Source of the DNA: Apium graveolens
Lineage: Eukaryota; Streptophyta; Magnoliopsida; Apiales; Apiaceae
NCBI RefSeq assembly: GCF_009905375.1
Contig: NC_133647.1
Coordinates: 77,800,231 to 77,864,230, forward strand
Direction of reading: 5' to 3'
DNA length: 64,000 nucleotides
The notes under the pieces are model-generated. The model had not been told where the DNA came from, ran no database searches, and saw only the letters and a list, made by a program, of their open reading frames with translations. Below are positions 11,481-24,405 of the stretch, piece by piece. Numbering within the stretch: position 1 is the stretch's first letter; each line of letters opens with the position of its first letter. The position numbers and the translations under genes are program-made.

Positions 11481-12395
11481 CGCTCAGTTTTCGTTATTGG
11501 TCGGACTTCTTTAGTCATTCCCCGTATAATATCTATAGTACTACGATACCTTCTGGGTCGTACTTGTTATTCTCGCTAGCGCCTCAGACGTATTCACGTT
11601 TATTGGTACTTGCCACTAGTGGCCTTTATAGGGCATGTACGATCTTCTTTGTCTTCTATCAGCTCTGACAATGGCATCCTTCATTCCTCCACATTGTCCT
11701 TCATAAGGAATATCAGCGACTATTTCTCGTATTCTAGAGTGGTAAGTACATCTACATGAATTATCTGTCAACAATAGGCGATTCCCCAAACCGTTCCAAA
11801 TAAAAGGTAAGCCGCTAGACGTATCTTCAATGGTCAGGATAGTGCTCTCATTCTACTTGTCAATTTAAGAAATATAAGTCGTGCCTCTGTCCGTCCTTTT
11901 TCGCAAAATTTCTTGGGAAATAGTCCCGGTTGTGAAATTAAATCTTGGGTCCTTGCGTGGCGCGATATCACGGGGTCTCTCTATCGCCAATTATCTCTTT
12001 CGCGTTCATAACAATTTTATAGAGCGAAGATTTATCATTTGCATAATAAAATAAGCGGTCTTATTTAACCTATTACTCAAAATCCTCAAATAGCACGACG
12101 ACTAACTTGGTTCTTGAGAATCATCTTTCAAAATTTATTATAATGAAACTCTCACTCCTATTTAGGTCATTTACAAGCCGCAATCGCCAAAATTTTAATC
12201 TTCGCCTTTCCTTTTCACTTTCAACCATGTCATGTACTGACTTTCCTAATCAATGACATCCCTTTCATATTCGGTCATGACTAATATCTCTTTAAGTTTT
12301 TTAGGTATCTTTAAGTCTTCCAGTTAGGTACTAAAGGGTTCTCTTCATGCGATCCTTCTCATCAGTTGTCCTGAAATTTATTAATCCCACTCTAT
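11481..12395 (-). other. Integrase-core debris of element B
   Basis: This lies between the RNase H tail and the integrase C-terminus, so it should be the integrase N-terminal and catalytic domains. I could read no DDE residues or zinc-binding motif with confidence. No open frame of note exists on either strand. Confidence 0.4.
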
Positions 12396-12990
12396 CTTTT
12401 AGTACTTAAAGTGTCAGCCACCATATTGGCCTTTCCTTGATGATAATAGATTTCTCAATCACGGTCCTTTATCAATTTGACCAAAACTTCCACGCCGTGT
12501 CCAGCGTTAGTAAAAAAAATCCAAATTTTCCTCATATGTTAAACTCTTTGTCTTTTTTAGTGTGAACCTTATCGCGATTATTCTAGATTATTATAATGAT
12601 GCCTTATGTCACGGTCCTTAAGTTGCGTAGACGTATCATTACACTTCACACAAAATCCTATTTTTATCGTCAGTATTTCTAATATGGGGTTGCTACTAAC
12701 ATTACCTTCACTTTTTGAAAATCTTATTCCTTGAATTCATACATGCTTGGTCTTTCCTGAATTTATTAGTACCTATCCCGATAATGTTTCATAGAAGTGT
12801 ACGTCACTAATCACGTTGTATCTCTATTATCGTTCTTCTATAACCATATTAAAGATCCTTATGATAATAACTAAACATGGTATTCCCTTTTTAAAACAAC
12901 TTACTCATCACGATGCTTCGATTGCACCATCATAGCACTGAGCTTTCAGTCTCATACTACAACAATCGGTTTTCAACTATACCTCTCTTT
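12396..12990 (-). pseudogene. RNase H remnant with trace of RT (element B)
   Basis: In element sense, 12480-12400 reads KLIKDRD, a stop, then YYHQGKANMVADTLS. This is the end of gypsy RNase H with the conserved ADALS-type motif. Upstream, to about 12990, traces such as a SYYHKDL phrase may be the RT-RNase H connection but are uncertain. The catalytic RT motif is not readable. Confidence 0.55.
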
Positions 12991-14570
12991 GTTGGGAAGA
13001 CAATTAGCCTTGGGAAAAATGATTTTCACGATATCGATGAAATTTAGACAATCTTAACAAGATTTCAAAATCTAACATCTAAACAAATAATGAGCTCTGA
13101 ATAAAAGAGTCGCAACACTCAGAAGATTTATAACTTGGAAGGAAGAATACAACAAGGATTATCCTTCCATGTCCTTAGAATTTTATATTATGATATTATA
13201 GAGAATATCCATTGAAAGCAATGATTGCTGAATAATAACATCATACGAATGATACTTATAAGATTTTCCCTTTGAAAGAATACATTTCTTTTCGAATAAT
13301 GAAGGAAATTTGAAATAACATTCTCAACTAAAGGTTAACCATTGAGGTTTCAAAATGATGCTATTTTGAAAGAAGGAATTTTATTCAGTGATTAACAAAT
13401 AAAGAAGTATGTTGTTCTTCAATCACTTTATGATTTTAACTGGATAATCGTTATATAAACGAAAGAATAGAAATTTCATGAATGAAATATTTCATAAAAC
13501 TGAATATAAATTCTTCTTTGAGTGGGCGACCTAGTTAGGTCTCAATTAAATCATTCTTTGAAAATTTCATCAACAATTAGTCTTGCATATATAATGCAGC
13601 ATGTAAAACAAAAAAATTGATTGGAAGTGAAACTAGAAAAATAATAACTAGTCCATATCAAACAATATTATCAACCGGCTAAGAAAATGGCCAGCACAAT
13701 TGGTTTGGCCCATAGCAACTAGCTAGAACGATTAGCTAGACTTTCATCGTATTAATTAAAATTTCGACTAGTTAGGACATTAACTAGTCGTTCTTGAGAA
13801 CATATACAACTAAGCATATTTCAGTTTGTTCGAAAGAGAAAATCTCAATATCGTAACCACTAAAGAATTTGTGGCTACCTGGATGACGAATTCAAAATAA
13901 GGAGTTTTCCGATTTGGGCCGAGAAAGACAATTATAACTCTGAATCGAGTGGTCTTGGCATCAGAATAATCGATAACCTCTTATCAAATATTTTTCTTGC
14001 CAATAAAAGGGTACACTCAGAGGTGTCCTCATTCATATACTTTATTAAATTCTCAAATAGAATTGAATTCGGAATACCAATATCAAATTGATACCCTTAC
14101 TATGATTTCAAATTTCAATATACAATTTCATCCCGATTAGAAGAAAAGGATTCCCGAGGAATCTATGGATATTAGATCATCCATGTTTTTAACAATTTGT
14201 TAAATATTTACAATCTCGATTGAGAAGAGTAAGTATGAAAGAAGAATCAAATGAAGATACTCATTATGAATATTCGTCGATGAATTGAGGGAAAATTTAT
14301 ATATATATAAAAAAATCTCTTGGATAATTGAAATGAAGTATAAATATCTCTGAGTTGAACAAGAAGATCATAATCTATGAATGAAATTTCATGGATTAAC
14401 TAAAAGAATTGAACAAGTCCTGATGCGGAGAAAGGCTATTCAAGATGGCCACATCAGAAGTTCAATGTAGGGAACGAAAAGGATTGCTTGATATAACTTA
14501 TCAAGGCAATACGAATGATCAACAATTTGGAGGGAGTAATGTGATAGTGAATAGGTGCTAAAATATTTTA
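12991..14570. other. AT-rich stretch in element B with no recognised content
   Basis: About 1.6 kb where RT, PR and gag would be expected in element B. No frame of either strand matches them. The text is AT-rich with repeated GAA/AAT words. A cluster of CTAG words (ACTAGTC, CTAGCTAG, GACTAGTTAG, AACTAGTCG) lies at 13630-13795. It may be very old element sequence or an unrecognised insertion; no terminal repeats or duplication were found. Confidence 0.35.
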
Positions 14571-15704
14571 CTGATTATCCTAACTCTCGTCATTATCCAT
14601 ATGAGGATGATTCCACCTCTTATTCTTAGTAATTTCATGTTTCAAATAGTTTCTCTTTCAACATCATTTTAAAATCGCTTACTAGTTTGACCTTGACACG
14701 TAAATCTGTCATTCCAGTGTTTTATCTCGAAGACCTTACTCAGATATATTTCAAAAACATCTGTTAAGCCGATAGTTTCCTGCTACACGCATCCGTTACT
14801 AACTATAAGTGGCCAGTTTCCCCTGGGAACAGATCAAAGAGATCTCTTAGGGATCTCAATGCAGTCCATAAGTTCAGTGGCATGTGTGTGTAATTGAACA
14901 TACGTTACCGAATATATTAGAGGTCTACGAGTATATATACGTAGCCTCTGACATCATATCTACCGAAGAATTCCGCTCTAGACTCACTGGTCTATCTCTT
15001 TTCAAAATGTTCTAAGATCGAACCATCGCTCGTTAGAATCTTACGCCATTTAATTATAGACATGCCATCGATTCTCGATGCTCTTAATTTTTAATCTAAA
15101 CCATCATATCCTTACATGTTAAGCGCACTAAAAATATCATGTAGTGTAGTCGTCTTACGTTAACATTCTTATATTACATTCAACTCTTCCTTAATAGAAA
15201 ATATCCTTAAGGGTATATTGGACACTATCTCTGGTGAATTCGTGATTAATACAATATTCACATCCTCCTAGGTAAAATGACACCTTTAACTAGTTTGGGT
15301 CAATAATATCAACTGTATATTAATAATTAGACTTTATGGTTCTCACATGTGATGCCCCTTCATGGGAAACCTATAAAGAACAACGAGTAACAAGGCTCGT
15401 GTTATCAAAATTTACATATGGTGTTGGTAATATCGTCTTTACCCCAAATGCCCTGGAGACTCGGCTCCGAGTTCTACATCCACATCCTTGCCAAATCATA
15501 TATGATTATAATTTTTCTTCTCATCATTCTGATAATCTCTAATGGTTCTATTAGTCACACTTTAATACCTCAAATATACATTTAATCTAACCTACACATT
15601 GAGGCTACATCCAGTAGTCCAATGATGAACTCTATATGAGCTCTTACGAAATCTCATATCTAGACAAAATCCTAACACTCTCGTCTCTAAGTACTATAAC
15701 TTAA
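14571..15704 (-). other. Leader / gag position of element B, unreadable
   Basis: By position this is the 5' leader and gag start of element B. No capsid or zinc-knuckle motif could be read. A 68-codon plus-strand frame at 15336-15542 has no recognisable product and is probably chance. Confidence 0.35.
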
Positions 15705-15717
15705 GGCTCTGGTACCA
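15705..15717 (-). other. Primer binding site of element B (initiator Met tRNA type)
   Basis: Element strand reads TGGTACCAGAGCC, four bases from the LTR end. It differs by one base from the TGGTATCAGAGC site used by many plant LTR elements, which pairs with the 3' end of initiator methionine tRNA. Confidence 0.85.
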
Positions 15718-15721
15718 TTTC

Positions 15722-18700
15722 TGTAACGCCCCCAAATTCGGGGTCAGGAATCTGGGTCATCACGCCATCCATCACTCATGTGTAACCTGTATAGATTCAA
15801 TAATCCAACAAACCCCAATCTCATGCACACACACAAGTTATAGACTTAGAAATGATGTACAAAATGTAATCTTCTTTTATTACACTCAAATGTACTTTAC
15901 AGGATCTTAAACAATTATTCATAACCTCTACATGAAGTTACAATAATTATTACTAACATCTTATACCTATATGGATACTCTGGTCCACCTGAGACAAAGC
16001 TATAAGGGATTCTCCCCACGATTTCAAGTGACTAAGTGCCATGCAGTCATATTGGTAATCTGTTATGTTGTGACATTTAAAAGAAAGCAAGAGTGAGCAA
16101 TAATGCTCAGCCATAATAATCAACAGTTTGAAAAGACTGTTAAAGGAAATTATATTACTCTGTACAAGGATACGTATTTATTCAGAGTAGTTTTGTTGGT
16201 GATACACGCCTCTTTTCAAAACAATTCTTTGATTGACTTATTAGTCTGCAAATATATTAATGGTAAACCCAGCACCTAGGCTTGGGTTAAGGAATTGCAT
16301 CTCAATTCCAATTGGAAGAATATAGGACATTCATTGGAGCCACCGCATACGATGATCAGTCGTACTACGATAAAAGTAACCTTTTCTACTAGTAGAAGGA
16401 CGACACCTTCGTATCCCAGTTATCACCCTTGCCGCATACGGGCTATGTGTCCTCATTTCGGGTATACACACTTCGCAGGTCCTTAGGTACATATTGTACC
16501 GTCTCCTACGGTACCGGTAGTCTATCCAATACGCGAAGTACTTGGATCCTACCCCTCCTTTTTCCTTTAGGAAATCCTATCATATCTCGAGAACTTGAAC
16601 CACATCAAAGTTCCCCCAAGCGTTTTGCTTGTTGATAGAAATAACTTGATTTATTAGTGTATATATGTATATGTATACGTACTTCCGAATTTTTCGGAGG
16701 AAGTACTAAGGATGTGAGTAGACCGTTATCAACAGATAATTAAATAAGGGGGGAGTTTCTTTTGAAAATATATTCAAATATTTAAATAAGTCGAGATACT
16801 ATTCTTCGACGATCTGAAATTATTCGAATGATTTTCCGAAAATCAGAAAGTATTTAAAATCAGGTTCTATAATTTTTAAATCATAAATAAACCATTTAAT
16901 AAATAATAATTAATTAGATGATAATCGATAAATAATTAAACCTCGAAGGAGTTTACTTTTAAAAGAATATTTAAATTAATATTTCTCAACTAATTTATGT
17001 TTACGTAATTTAATAACCTTTAATGTTTAATCAGTTTTGAAATAAATAATCGTTGGGATATGCTTCTCCCATAATAAATGAGTAGGTACATGATATTTAT
17101 TACTCGAACGATAAAATATAGTTGAGGGAATACGACCTTTGGAAACTGTTTTAATAAAAGTTCGAGGTGTTTTAATGTTTCGTAAGTGGACGTTGGGTCC
17201 CTTAATACGTAACTACTATGGACTTTTAATCGTTCCGTAATATCACCGGAATGATTCCCGGGTTTTTATTTTGAAATCCCGACCGACTCTCGGTCTTATA
17301 ATATACATGTTACACTATTCTCTAGCATTAACATTTCCCAAATATAACAACTCCGGAATACTTCCGGAGTTTTTATAAACTTACACCGACCAATCCTCGG
17401 TCTAAATATATCGTTTCAAATCCGATACTTTTATTATACCAAAATCATCATATCTTATGATTCAATATATAACAATTTATAAATCTCCATAAAACATTTA
17501 TCATGCATATATCGCAGTATTTAAAAGCAATCACAACACAACGGTTCTAAAAAGGTAGGGTTTGAAAACTTGTCTGGAATCCAAGATACGTTTTCCGACT
17601 TCCTTTCGTTCCGGGTTTTCTATTCAACAAATATCATAATCTTAATCAGCATTCCTACTCTCATCACCAACTTATATTCTAATAATTTCAATACTTCATA
17701 ATTTTCAATATTCGACCGACTCGAAATAAGTATCAATCCTTGGTCGAAACGGACGGTCAAAGTAGCCTTCTAGAGTACTTTACCGAATGTTACTATTACG
17801 CAACTCGCATTCTATCATTTTTAATAAATCGTAAAATTAGTATTTTAATACGAAACCACCTCGAGGAGCTTCTTGAGTGCTTTTAATACTTATCCTAAAA
17901 GTTTTATTTTGATAAAATGAATTAAATTAGGTGAAAAGTATTTCAAAAGTTCGGTCAACTACGGAGTTTTACTATTGAAACCGCTTTCACTAAAATGTTG
18001 ATATCTCTCAAACCGTTAACTCAATTGATGCACCGTTTTCGCGTGCGCGATCTAGACAAAATTTAGAACATATTACTTCAAAATAGTTTTCTGGTAACAG
18101 GGGTGAAAATCCTGAAGTGGCAGTTTCCTAACAGGGGGTTGTTTTTGACATTTGTACTCCGCGCGACCTCGGCTCCGATATTTTTATAAAATTGAAAAAT
18201 CATTATTTTCACATGAAATTATTACGTCAGTTAGGAAACTAAATTTTATACTCTGTGTAGAAATTTCATGATTTATGAACATTTTTAAGTCGATCCTTTT
18301 ATTTTTAAAGTTCGTAATTCGTAGCAGTTTTTGTCGCATAAATCACTTTTAGTAAAATGGCCATAACTTTTGATCCGTAAATAGGAATCAAGAGATTCAA
18401 GCGCCTAAACGATCCTTATAACATTTTATATGATAATCAAGGATTAGTTTTCAAGAAGCTACAGTTTAAATCTTTGGGACTTTCTGCAGAAACTTAAAGT
18501 TATATTTTGTTCGTTTTAGCGAGATTACGGTTACGATCAGAGTTTCGTTTATGCCTTAAATCTTTATACTACCACCAAATATCAACATATCATCATCACC
18601 ACACTAACTACTCTCAAGAACATCATTTTCTTGAGGCAACAATAAACAACCTTAAATCTACTTAGCTAAACATCAAGATTACAACAATACTCCCACCAAA

Positions 18701-19756
18701 ACTAGGTTTACAACTATATACTAAAAGGATCTTGAACTTAAATCTTAAATAAGGTTTGGTCAAAGATTTATACCTTTCTTGAGAGCTTGAGATGTGTTCT
18801 TGATGATGGTGAAGTCTTGGGAGTGCTTAGTATAGTTTTTGGAACCTAAAACAACCATTAAAATCAAGAACCAAAGAAGAGTTACTATTCATACTATTCG
18901 TTATCAACTTTCTTAATTTTATTTCACCCATCAAACCTTGATAAAAAGAGCTCAAAGATTTATCTTACCTTAGTTTGGTTGGTAGGAAGCTTGAGAATTA
19001 ATGGGAGGATTTATCCATGGATAAAGCTTGAAGGTTTGAATTTGATTTCTTGGTTTCTTGAAAAGGGCCGAATGGAAGAGAAGAAGAAATGGGGAGAGAA
19101 AATTTTGTTGCTTCTTGGGAGCTTATTGAAATAATGTGGTGATATCTTGTAGTTAATTTTTATTCCTTAATATATATCCTAGGATTTGATCTTGGTTGCC
19201 AATCTTGGAGACAAAACTAGCTAGCATTGGTAGATTACAAGCTAAGCCACTTGGTTTAGCTCTTTAGCTCACTATTTGCTAGCCTTGGTTGATCATCCTA
19301 TGCTTAGCTTACTATTTGATAAAGTAACCATGATTACTTTTCTACCATTGTTAGTTAGTGCGTTACGTTTATTTAATCATTTACGCGTTCGTTCGGTCGC
19401 TTAAACATTTTCGTAATACTTTCTCGTAAATGGTTCGTGACGTAAATCCTTTCGTATTTATTCCTTGTGTTTTGAATTATCATGCTTGAATATAAATTCG
19501 TAGGGTTTTAAATTCGTAATTATATTGTGATTCCCGTAATCCTCGATGATTCAAATATGGTCGTTTTTTTCAAAGTTTATTTTCTTCGAAAACTAATAGC
19601 GTTTACATACACTCATTTGGTACGTATAATCACAATATCAACTCGGAAACTTAAATTAAAAACTTGTATATGGTGTGGTCGTAAAAGTTTTTCTTAGACC
19701 GCAAGGTTACTATTCATAAAGGTCTTTTATCGACGTCAAAAATTTGGGTTATTACA
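15722..19756 (-). repeat. LTR2, full-length 5' LTR of element B, 4035 bp
   Basis: Runs from TGTAACGCCCCC to ...GTTATTACA with TG..CA ends, and is flanked on the left by the primer binding site. Its last ~205 bp match the remnant at 5938-5968 plus 10262-10437. Both ends resemble those of LTR1 (GCCCCCAAAT near one end, AATTTGGGTTATTACA at the other), so LTR1 and LTR2 are related families. The middle is AT-rich and non-coding. The right flank TATCT cannot be tested as a target duplication because the left LTR is truncated. Confidence 0.88.
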
Positions 19757-20109
19757 TATCTCTAACTGAATATACAAAGTCTATCACTCAGAACGAACAT
19801 ATATCCATCCCTCAAAATAAGGAACAAACTCAATCTTCAGAACAGACTGCTCTTCAAATACTGAAGCTTCTGCAAATATTGATGGACATCAAATCCTGAT
19901 GGCATATCAAATCCTGATGACATCCAGAACAACCAGATCTTGAGCTTCTCCTGATCATTGAGAATCAGCACGTAACAATGATGCTAGTGAAACTTTTTTA
20001 ATTAATGTAAATATTTTAACAGTAATAAATAAATGTTAGTTTTAAAGAATACTGTAAATACGCATTTGTTCATTAGATAATGTGCATGCTGCATTAAACA
20101 AGTTATTTT
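19757..20109 (+). other. Short unassigned stretch, possible copia hinge debris
   Basis: 353 bp between LTR2 and an LTR-like boundary. A Gln/Ser/Thr/Glu-rich reading (phrases TEYTKSITQNEHISIPQNK, EQTQSSEQT and NTEASANIDGHQ in neighbouring frames) has the composition of the hinge between integrase and RT in large copia elements. There is no conserved motif. It is followed by AT-rich sequence without content. Confidence 0.25.
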
Positions 20110-21066
20110 TGTTAGGCCCAAAATAGGGGTTAATAAACTAAAAGGGGTTTAATAGTTTATAACCTTTTTAAATTTAGAGCTTGGCATTTTTTGAATTTTC
20201 TTTATCGTTTAAAAATTCGTTACTTGTGAGCAGGTAAATTGAGTATGAAAAATAAAGAGGTAAACAAATAGAGTGCGAGACAGTTGACTTTATCCTGGTT
20301 CATGGGGCCTGCACAATCGGAGTCCACTCACCCCTACTCCAGTCCCCGAGTTCCTCCCCGGACTCAAGATTTTCTCTACTATAAAGAAACTATAGGTGGA
20401 AAAACCTTTACATCATGATGTATTTACCTTGAACCTTAACTACACGCTAATTCCCCAAAATACAATGGCAAATCCTACTAGACTAATCTTGAAAAATAAC
20501 TCCCCGTTATTTCCTCATAATCTGAGTAGAACCCTTGCAAGCTTTTCTTGAAACGCAACTCTCATCTATTTCCTCAAAACTTCGCAATCACCCTTGTAGA
20601 TTATGTTACTCTACGATTTTGATAATCTTGGATCTTAGGTCTTGGATCTTGGATCTTTTCTCCTTCTACACGGTGTAATAACACTTTACTCCTCGTTAAC
20701 GTGTTAAAGACTTGGGTCTTGAAACGAAGGATCACCTCATCTCATTGCACCTCACAACAAAGTCTATATAACAAATCTTACGACTTAAATCCCGTTTAAG
20801 AAGAAAAAATTTGTCTGGAAGAGTATAAACTAGTACAAGACCAAAAATGAACGTCATATATATAATTGATATTATATGGAGAATTTCTTACAACAGTGTT
20901 TTGGAGGTTGATGGCCGGAATAAAGATCAGGGGTGGTGTTTGAGGGCGGAGGAAGGTTGTGTGTGGTGGTGGCTGAAATTATATGATGACTCCTCAAAAA
21001 AGAATATGATTTTTCTTTATTCTTCGTCAAGTGTCTACTCATGTCTCATATAAGTGCCTACATACC

Positions 21067-21076
21067 CTATTTATAG
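21067..21076 (-). promoter_or_regulatory. TATA box, minus strand
   Basis: Minus strand reads CCCTATAAATAGGG, an ideal plant TATA core (CTATAAATA). About 45-60 bases upstream in minus sense (21118-21135) lie two adjacent AACCCTAA telo-box-like words. It would drive transcription toward lower coordinates, and no gene is visible there, which fits an LTR promoter. Confidence 0.5.
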
Positions 21077-21529
21077 GGATCAAGCATCACATGGTTCTTG
21101 GGGAACAAGTTATATATATTAGGGTTAGGGTTTTTCTACCCGTGTAGCCCAAACCCATATCTAAGTCAGGCTTTTAGCCAATTAGTCATGTAAACCTCGA
21201 CTGGACCCATATGCTTCCTACAATCTCGCGACATCTCCTCATTTCTTCCCGTGATTGTAGGAATGTCCCATGTCGGCCCCAAAATTCATAAACAACCCAG
21301 TCATCTATGAGTCATTTTCCATATTTCAGATAAATTCATCTAAAGCGAGCCGACATGGTCACCTCGGCTCGTACTATCTCTTCTCAGACCAATAGGTGTG
21401 CCCTCTCCTTTATTATTTCACTAGAAGTGAGTTTACGAGCACAGCTCGCATGTGGATAGGCTCCTTCAGCTCATACGCGATACGGGCTGGAAGTCATGTA
21501 ATGGGCTTGCATTCCACAAATCATGATCA

Positions 21530-21720
21530 TAAGGTGTTGTGAGCCCATGAACCCGTCACAAATAATGTATCCACGAGCCCAAATCACATGATGCGAGCTC
21601 AGCTCATACAATAAGCCCACAAGCATAGCTCACACAATGAGCCCACGAGCCCAGCTCGCACAATGAGCCCACAAACCCAGCCCGTAATGAGCCCAACCCA
21701 CTAAGACTTTATATTCCTTA
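21530..21720. repeat. Degenerate short repeats of GAGCCCACGAGCCCAGCTCGCA type
   Basis: The phrase (AATGAGCCCAC)(GAGCCCAGCTCGCAC) recurs with variation about five times at spacings near 28-30 bases. Related words (GAGCTCGCAT, CGAGCCCGGCTCGC, GAGCCGAGCCCACCGG) are scattered through 21340-26140 and hardly occur elsewhere in the window. They mark the region as one repeat family. Confidence 0.6.
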
Positions 21721-22129
21721 AAGGATTGTGCTTTTAACAGAAAAATCAAGGTATGAGCCCACTGGCCCAACTCGTGCTTTCCAGTAATCTAGGCCTCACT
21801 TTCGGACATACCCGTGGGGACCTGTTTAGGGCACATGCCCAAATGCGGGCCTAAGAACTACCCTCCAAAATTCCTGGTCGTATTTTGGGGCTAGAAATTT
21901 TTCAACACCTGTTTATATGTTCCTGCGAATGCGATCCCAAGAGGCCGCTTCTACCTTTATACCTAAATGATGTGAGCCAATTGGACAGCGTACATGTCTG
22001 GGCCGCCTCGCACCTCTTCCAATAGTCATGTCTTTTCAGTGGTTGACAGCTGTAAGACAGCTGTCATGAGGATCTGTATCATCCACCAAGATGATGATAC
22101 ATGTCATCATCACATTCTCTCTTTATCCC

Positions 22130-22138
22130 CTATAAATA
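22130..22138 (+). promoter_or_regulatory. TATA box upstream of the transposon-protein pseudogene
   Basis: Plus strand reads CCCCTATAAATATG, a strong TATA box. It lies about 340 bases upstream of the first frame of the pseudogene at 22474. A transcription start is expected near 22165 by the usual spacing; none is visible in sequence. Confidence 0.5.
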
Positions 22139-23908
22139 TGAGATATTCACTCCCCATTTCTCACTTTTCCAAGAACATTAACAAATTGTTGTCCCTTTTG
22201 CTCAAGGATCTACCACGACCAAGACAATCATCACCACTAGGACCGTTTACAGGCGGCACTATTCTCCGACGACAGATTCTTTCAGGATCTTCATTTGAAT
22301 CATCTATATTTATCATTTTGATCAAAAATCATGCATTTTCATTGTTGTTTTCTCATATGTATTATGTGAGCCCACACCACATGTTCGATGTCACTCTTTT
22401 TTAACACTCACATTCACAAATCGTGGTGCGAACCCATGAGCTCGCATAGACCTTTGGGTGCAGCCCCATTTTTGTGTGTGATGTGAGGACACTAGCTCAT
22501 TTATCTTTTTACTTTATAGGGCCACACACTGACATTCACCATCTTTTACATATATCGAGTGAGTCTTCAGCCCACTCTTATGGGCTGTCTCGGTCTTTTT
22601 CGAGCCCGGCTCGCTCCTTAGCTACCCCTTCTCCTCTTGACCAATATCCACCCGAACAACGAGGTTCCAAAGACTTCCAGCACGAGCTGACTTCTCTATC
22701 TAGTCCTCTCAGTCAGCCTATCTCTCCTAGCTCCGCCATCATCCCACAAGGGGCCATGAACATTGCTTGAGTTGAATGCTCAATGCGTGCCAGCGGCTCC
22801 AACTCACTGAACATCCACCTTGATCCCAAACCTGAAGATTACACCAAGGAAACCAACATTTGCGATTGGAGAAATAAAGCCGTGGAACTCTCTAAGATTC
22901 CTACATCGCTTGGTGTAGAGGAGCTTCTCAGGAGTGAGCCTACTCCTATCGACAAAGAGCGAGCCGATGAGATTTTGAGGGAAATGGTTCAAGAAAGAGA
23001 GGCCCGTCTTAAGCTAGCCCCAGATACTACCCTCGACTCCATTCACCTCAACTCTGAGTTCATTGATAGCAACCTGGGCAGTGCCTACTATGATACTAAC
23101 AAAGGAAAGAAGCCAGTTACTATAGAGTATCCCTTTCTCGGGCTCGAAGACGAGAAGGACGGCTCACACTAGTCTTATGACCCTCCAAAGAGCGAGGAGG
23201 TGGTAGATTTGACAAGCCAAGTCAATGTTTGGAACTACAGCTATGCCCCCGCTACCTCTCCTGAACCATTTTCACCCCCTACCCAGCCCGAGCTCGAGGG
23301 TGAGATTATTTTTAGGAAACTGATTATTTCAGATGGGGAGGAAAGTTCCACCACATCCTAAGAAGAGGTGAAAATCTTAGCTTGCCACGATTTGACATCC
23401 TCACTCACTCAAAATTACATGGCTGATATTGTTGACCAGTTCCAGCTCGAGGGTCATGTAATCCTTCTCAAGCCATACATGTGATGCTATACATTCAACC
23501 ACCTCGAGAATGGGGGAAGGGTGCCTCGCATGGTCTTGTCCACCTTCCTACTTTGGCTGGGGATTTCTTCACCTCTCCACCCATTCATCAAAGACGTTTA
23601 TGAGTACTATCATCTCGCCCCACTGCAAATCAATCCAAATGGATATAGGGCCACCATCGCTCTATACATCCTATATTACAAGCATGGATATCCTCCTCTC
23701 ACCGCGAGGCAATTAGGTTATTTACTTAACTTAAAGCGCTCACTGAATGACTTTGGATATTTCTACCTTTCGATCTGGCCATGCTACAATAAGAAAAACC
23801 TTATCCACAGCGGGCCGAGCAACTCGGGGAAGTGGAGGAGTCCCTACTTCTACATTCATGAGGTGCCTCGAGTCCCAACCCACTTCTATTACAACCCATG
23901 CAAGACAA

Positions 23909-23984
23909 GTTCTTTCTGCCATATTTTCTTCTTTAATAAATGTTCATTTTAATAATCAATCTTTCCTTTTTCATTTATCTCCAG
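23909..23984 (+). other. Predicted intron 1 of the transposon-protein pseudogene
   Basis: 76 bp with donor ACAA/GTTCTT and acceptor TTATCTCCAG, preceded by a T-rich tract. Exon 1 ends after the first base of a codon and exon 2 supplies the other two, restoring a frame that stays open for about 50 codons. Confidence 0.6.
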
Positions 23985-24173
23985 CCACTTCACCTGACAG
24001 TATCCTCCAAGGGCAAGAAAAAATAAACGCGGACAACCTCCTTGGGCTTCCCACTGTGAACATGAATATCTGTAAGCTCAGTACCACCTCGAACCTGGTC
24101 GAGTGTGGGTTTTTGAAAAAAGGATTAAGACTCACTCCTCAAAAGTAGAAATCAAAAAAGAGAACCAAGAAAG

Positions 24174-24405
24174 GTAATGGTACCAGGTTCGGAGCTTGGC
24201 CTTGTGACCTCGCATATTGTTAATAACGCGGGCCGGTGGGCTTGCACCTTTTATATTTCTATTTATATGTCGCATTGCACTTTAGTTGCATATCTTATAT
24301 TGCATCTCTTTCCTGCTTGCACCTTTACCTGAAATTTTTTGCATTACATCTTTCTCATACTCGCATCTTATCTGTGTTAACAATCTTTTTGTTGATTATT
24401 TTCAG
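24174..24405 (+). other. Predicted intron 2 of the transposon-protein pseudogene
   Basis: 232 bp, donor AAG/GTAATG and acceptor GATTATTTTCAG with a T-rich 3' part. The phase is again 1, so the frame continues into GAT ATG GCC ATC at 24406. Confidence 0.6.

Larger units (their letters stand above)
10438..15721 (-). mobile_element. Element B: decayed Ty3/gypsy chromovirus internal region
   Basis: A 5.3-kb internal region on the minus strand between the LTR2 remnant and the full LTR2 at 15722. In element sense it begins with a Met-type primer binding site and ends with integrase, chromodomain and polypurine tract. RNase H and IN are recognisable; gag, PR and most of RT are not. It is more decayed than the Tekay-like element at 30618. 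Confidence 0.8.
20110..21907 (-). repeat. Possible single LTR (copia-like ends), minus orientation
   Basis: Begins TGTTAGGCCC and could end at ...TTTTTCAACA (21907), giving TGTTG..AACA ends in minus sense as in the copia LTR of this window. A clear minus-strand TATA box at 21067-21076 would sit inside it. No primer site adjoins the left end and the 5-bp flanks (ATTTT and CCTGT) do not match. The call is therefore tentative, and the right boundary may instead belong to the GAGCTC-rich unit. Confidence 0.3.

Noticed and set aside
21116..21136. TTAGGGTTAGGG as a telomere or interstitial telomere repeat
   Set aside because: Only two units; more likely a telo-box-like promoter word or chance.
21994..22404. 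136-codon plus-strand frame MSGPPRTSSNSHV
   Set aside because: It overlaps the TATA box and presumed 5' leader of the pseudogene, has low-complexity composition and no recognisable domain. A leader ORF cannot be excluded, but there is no support.
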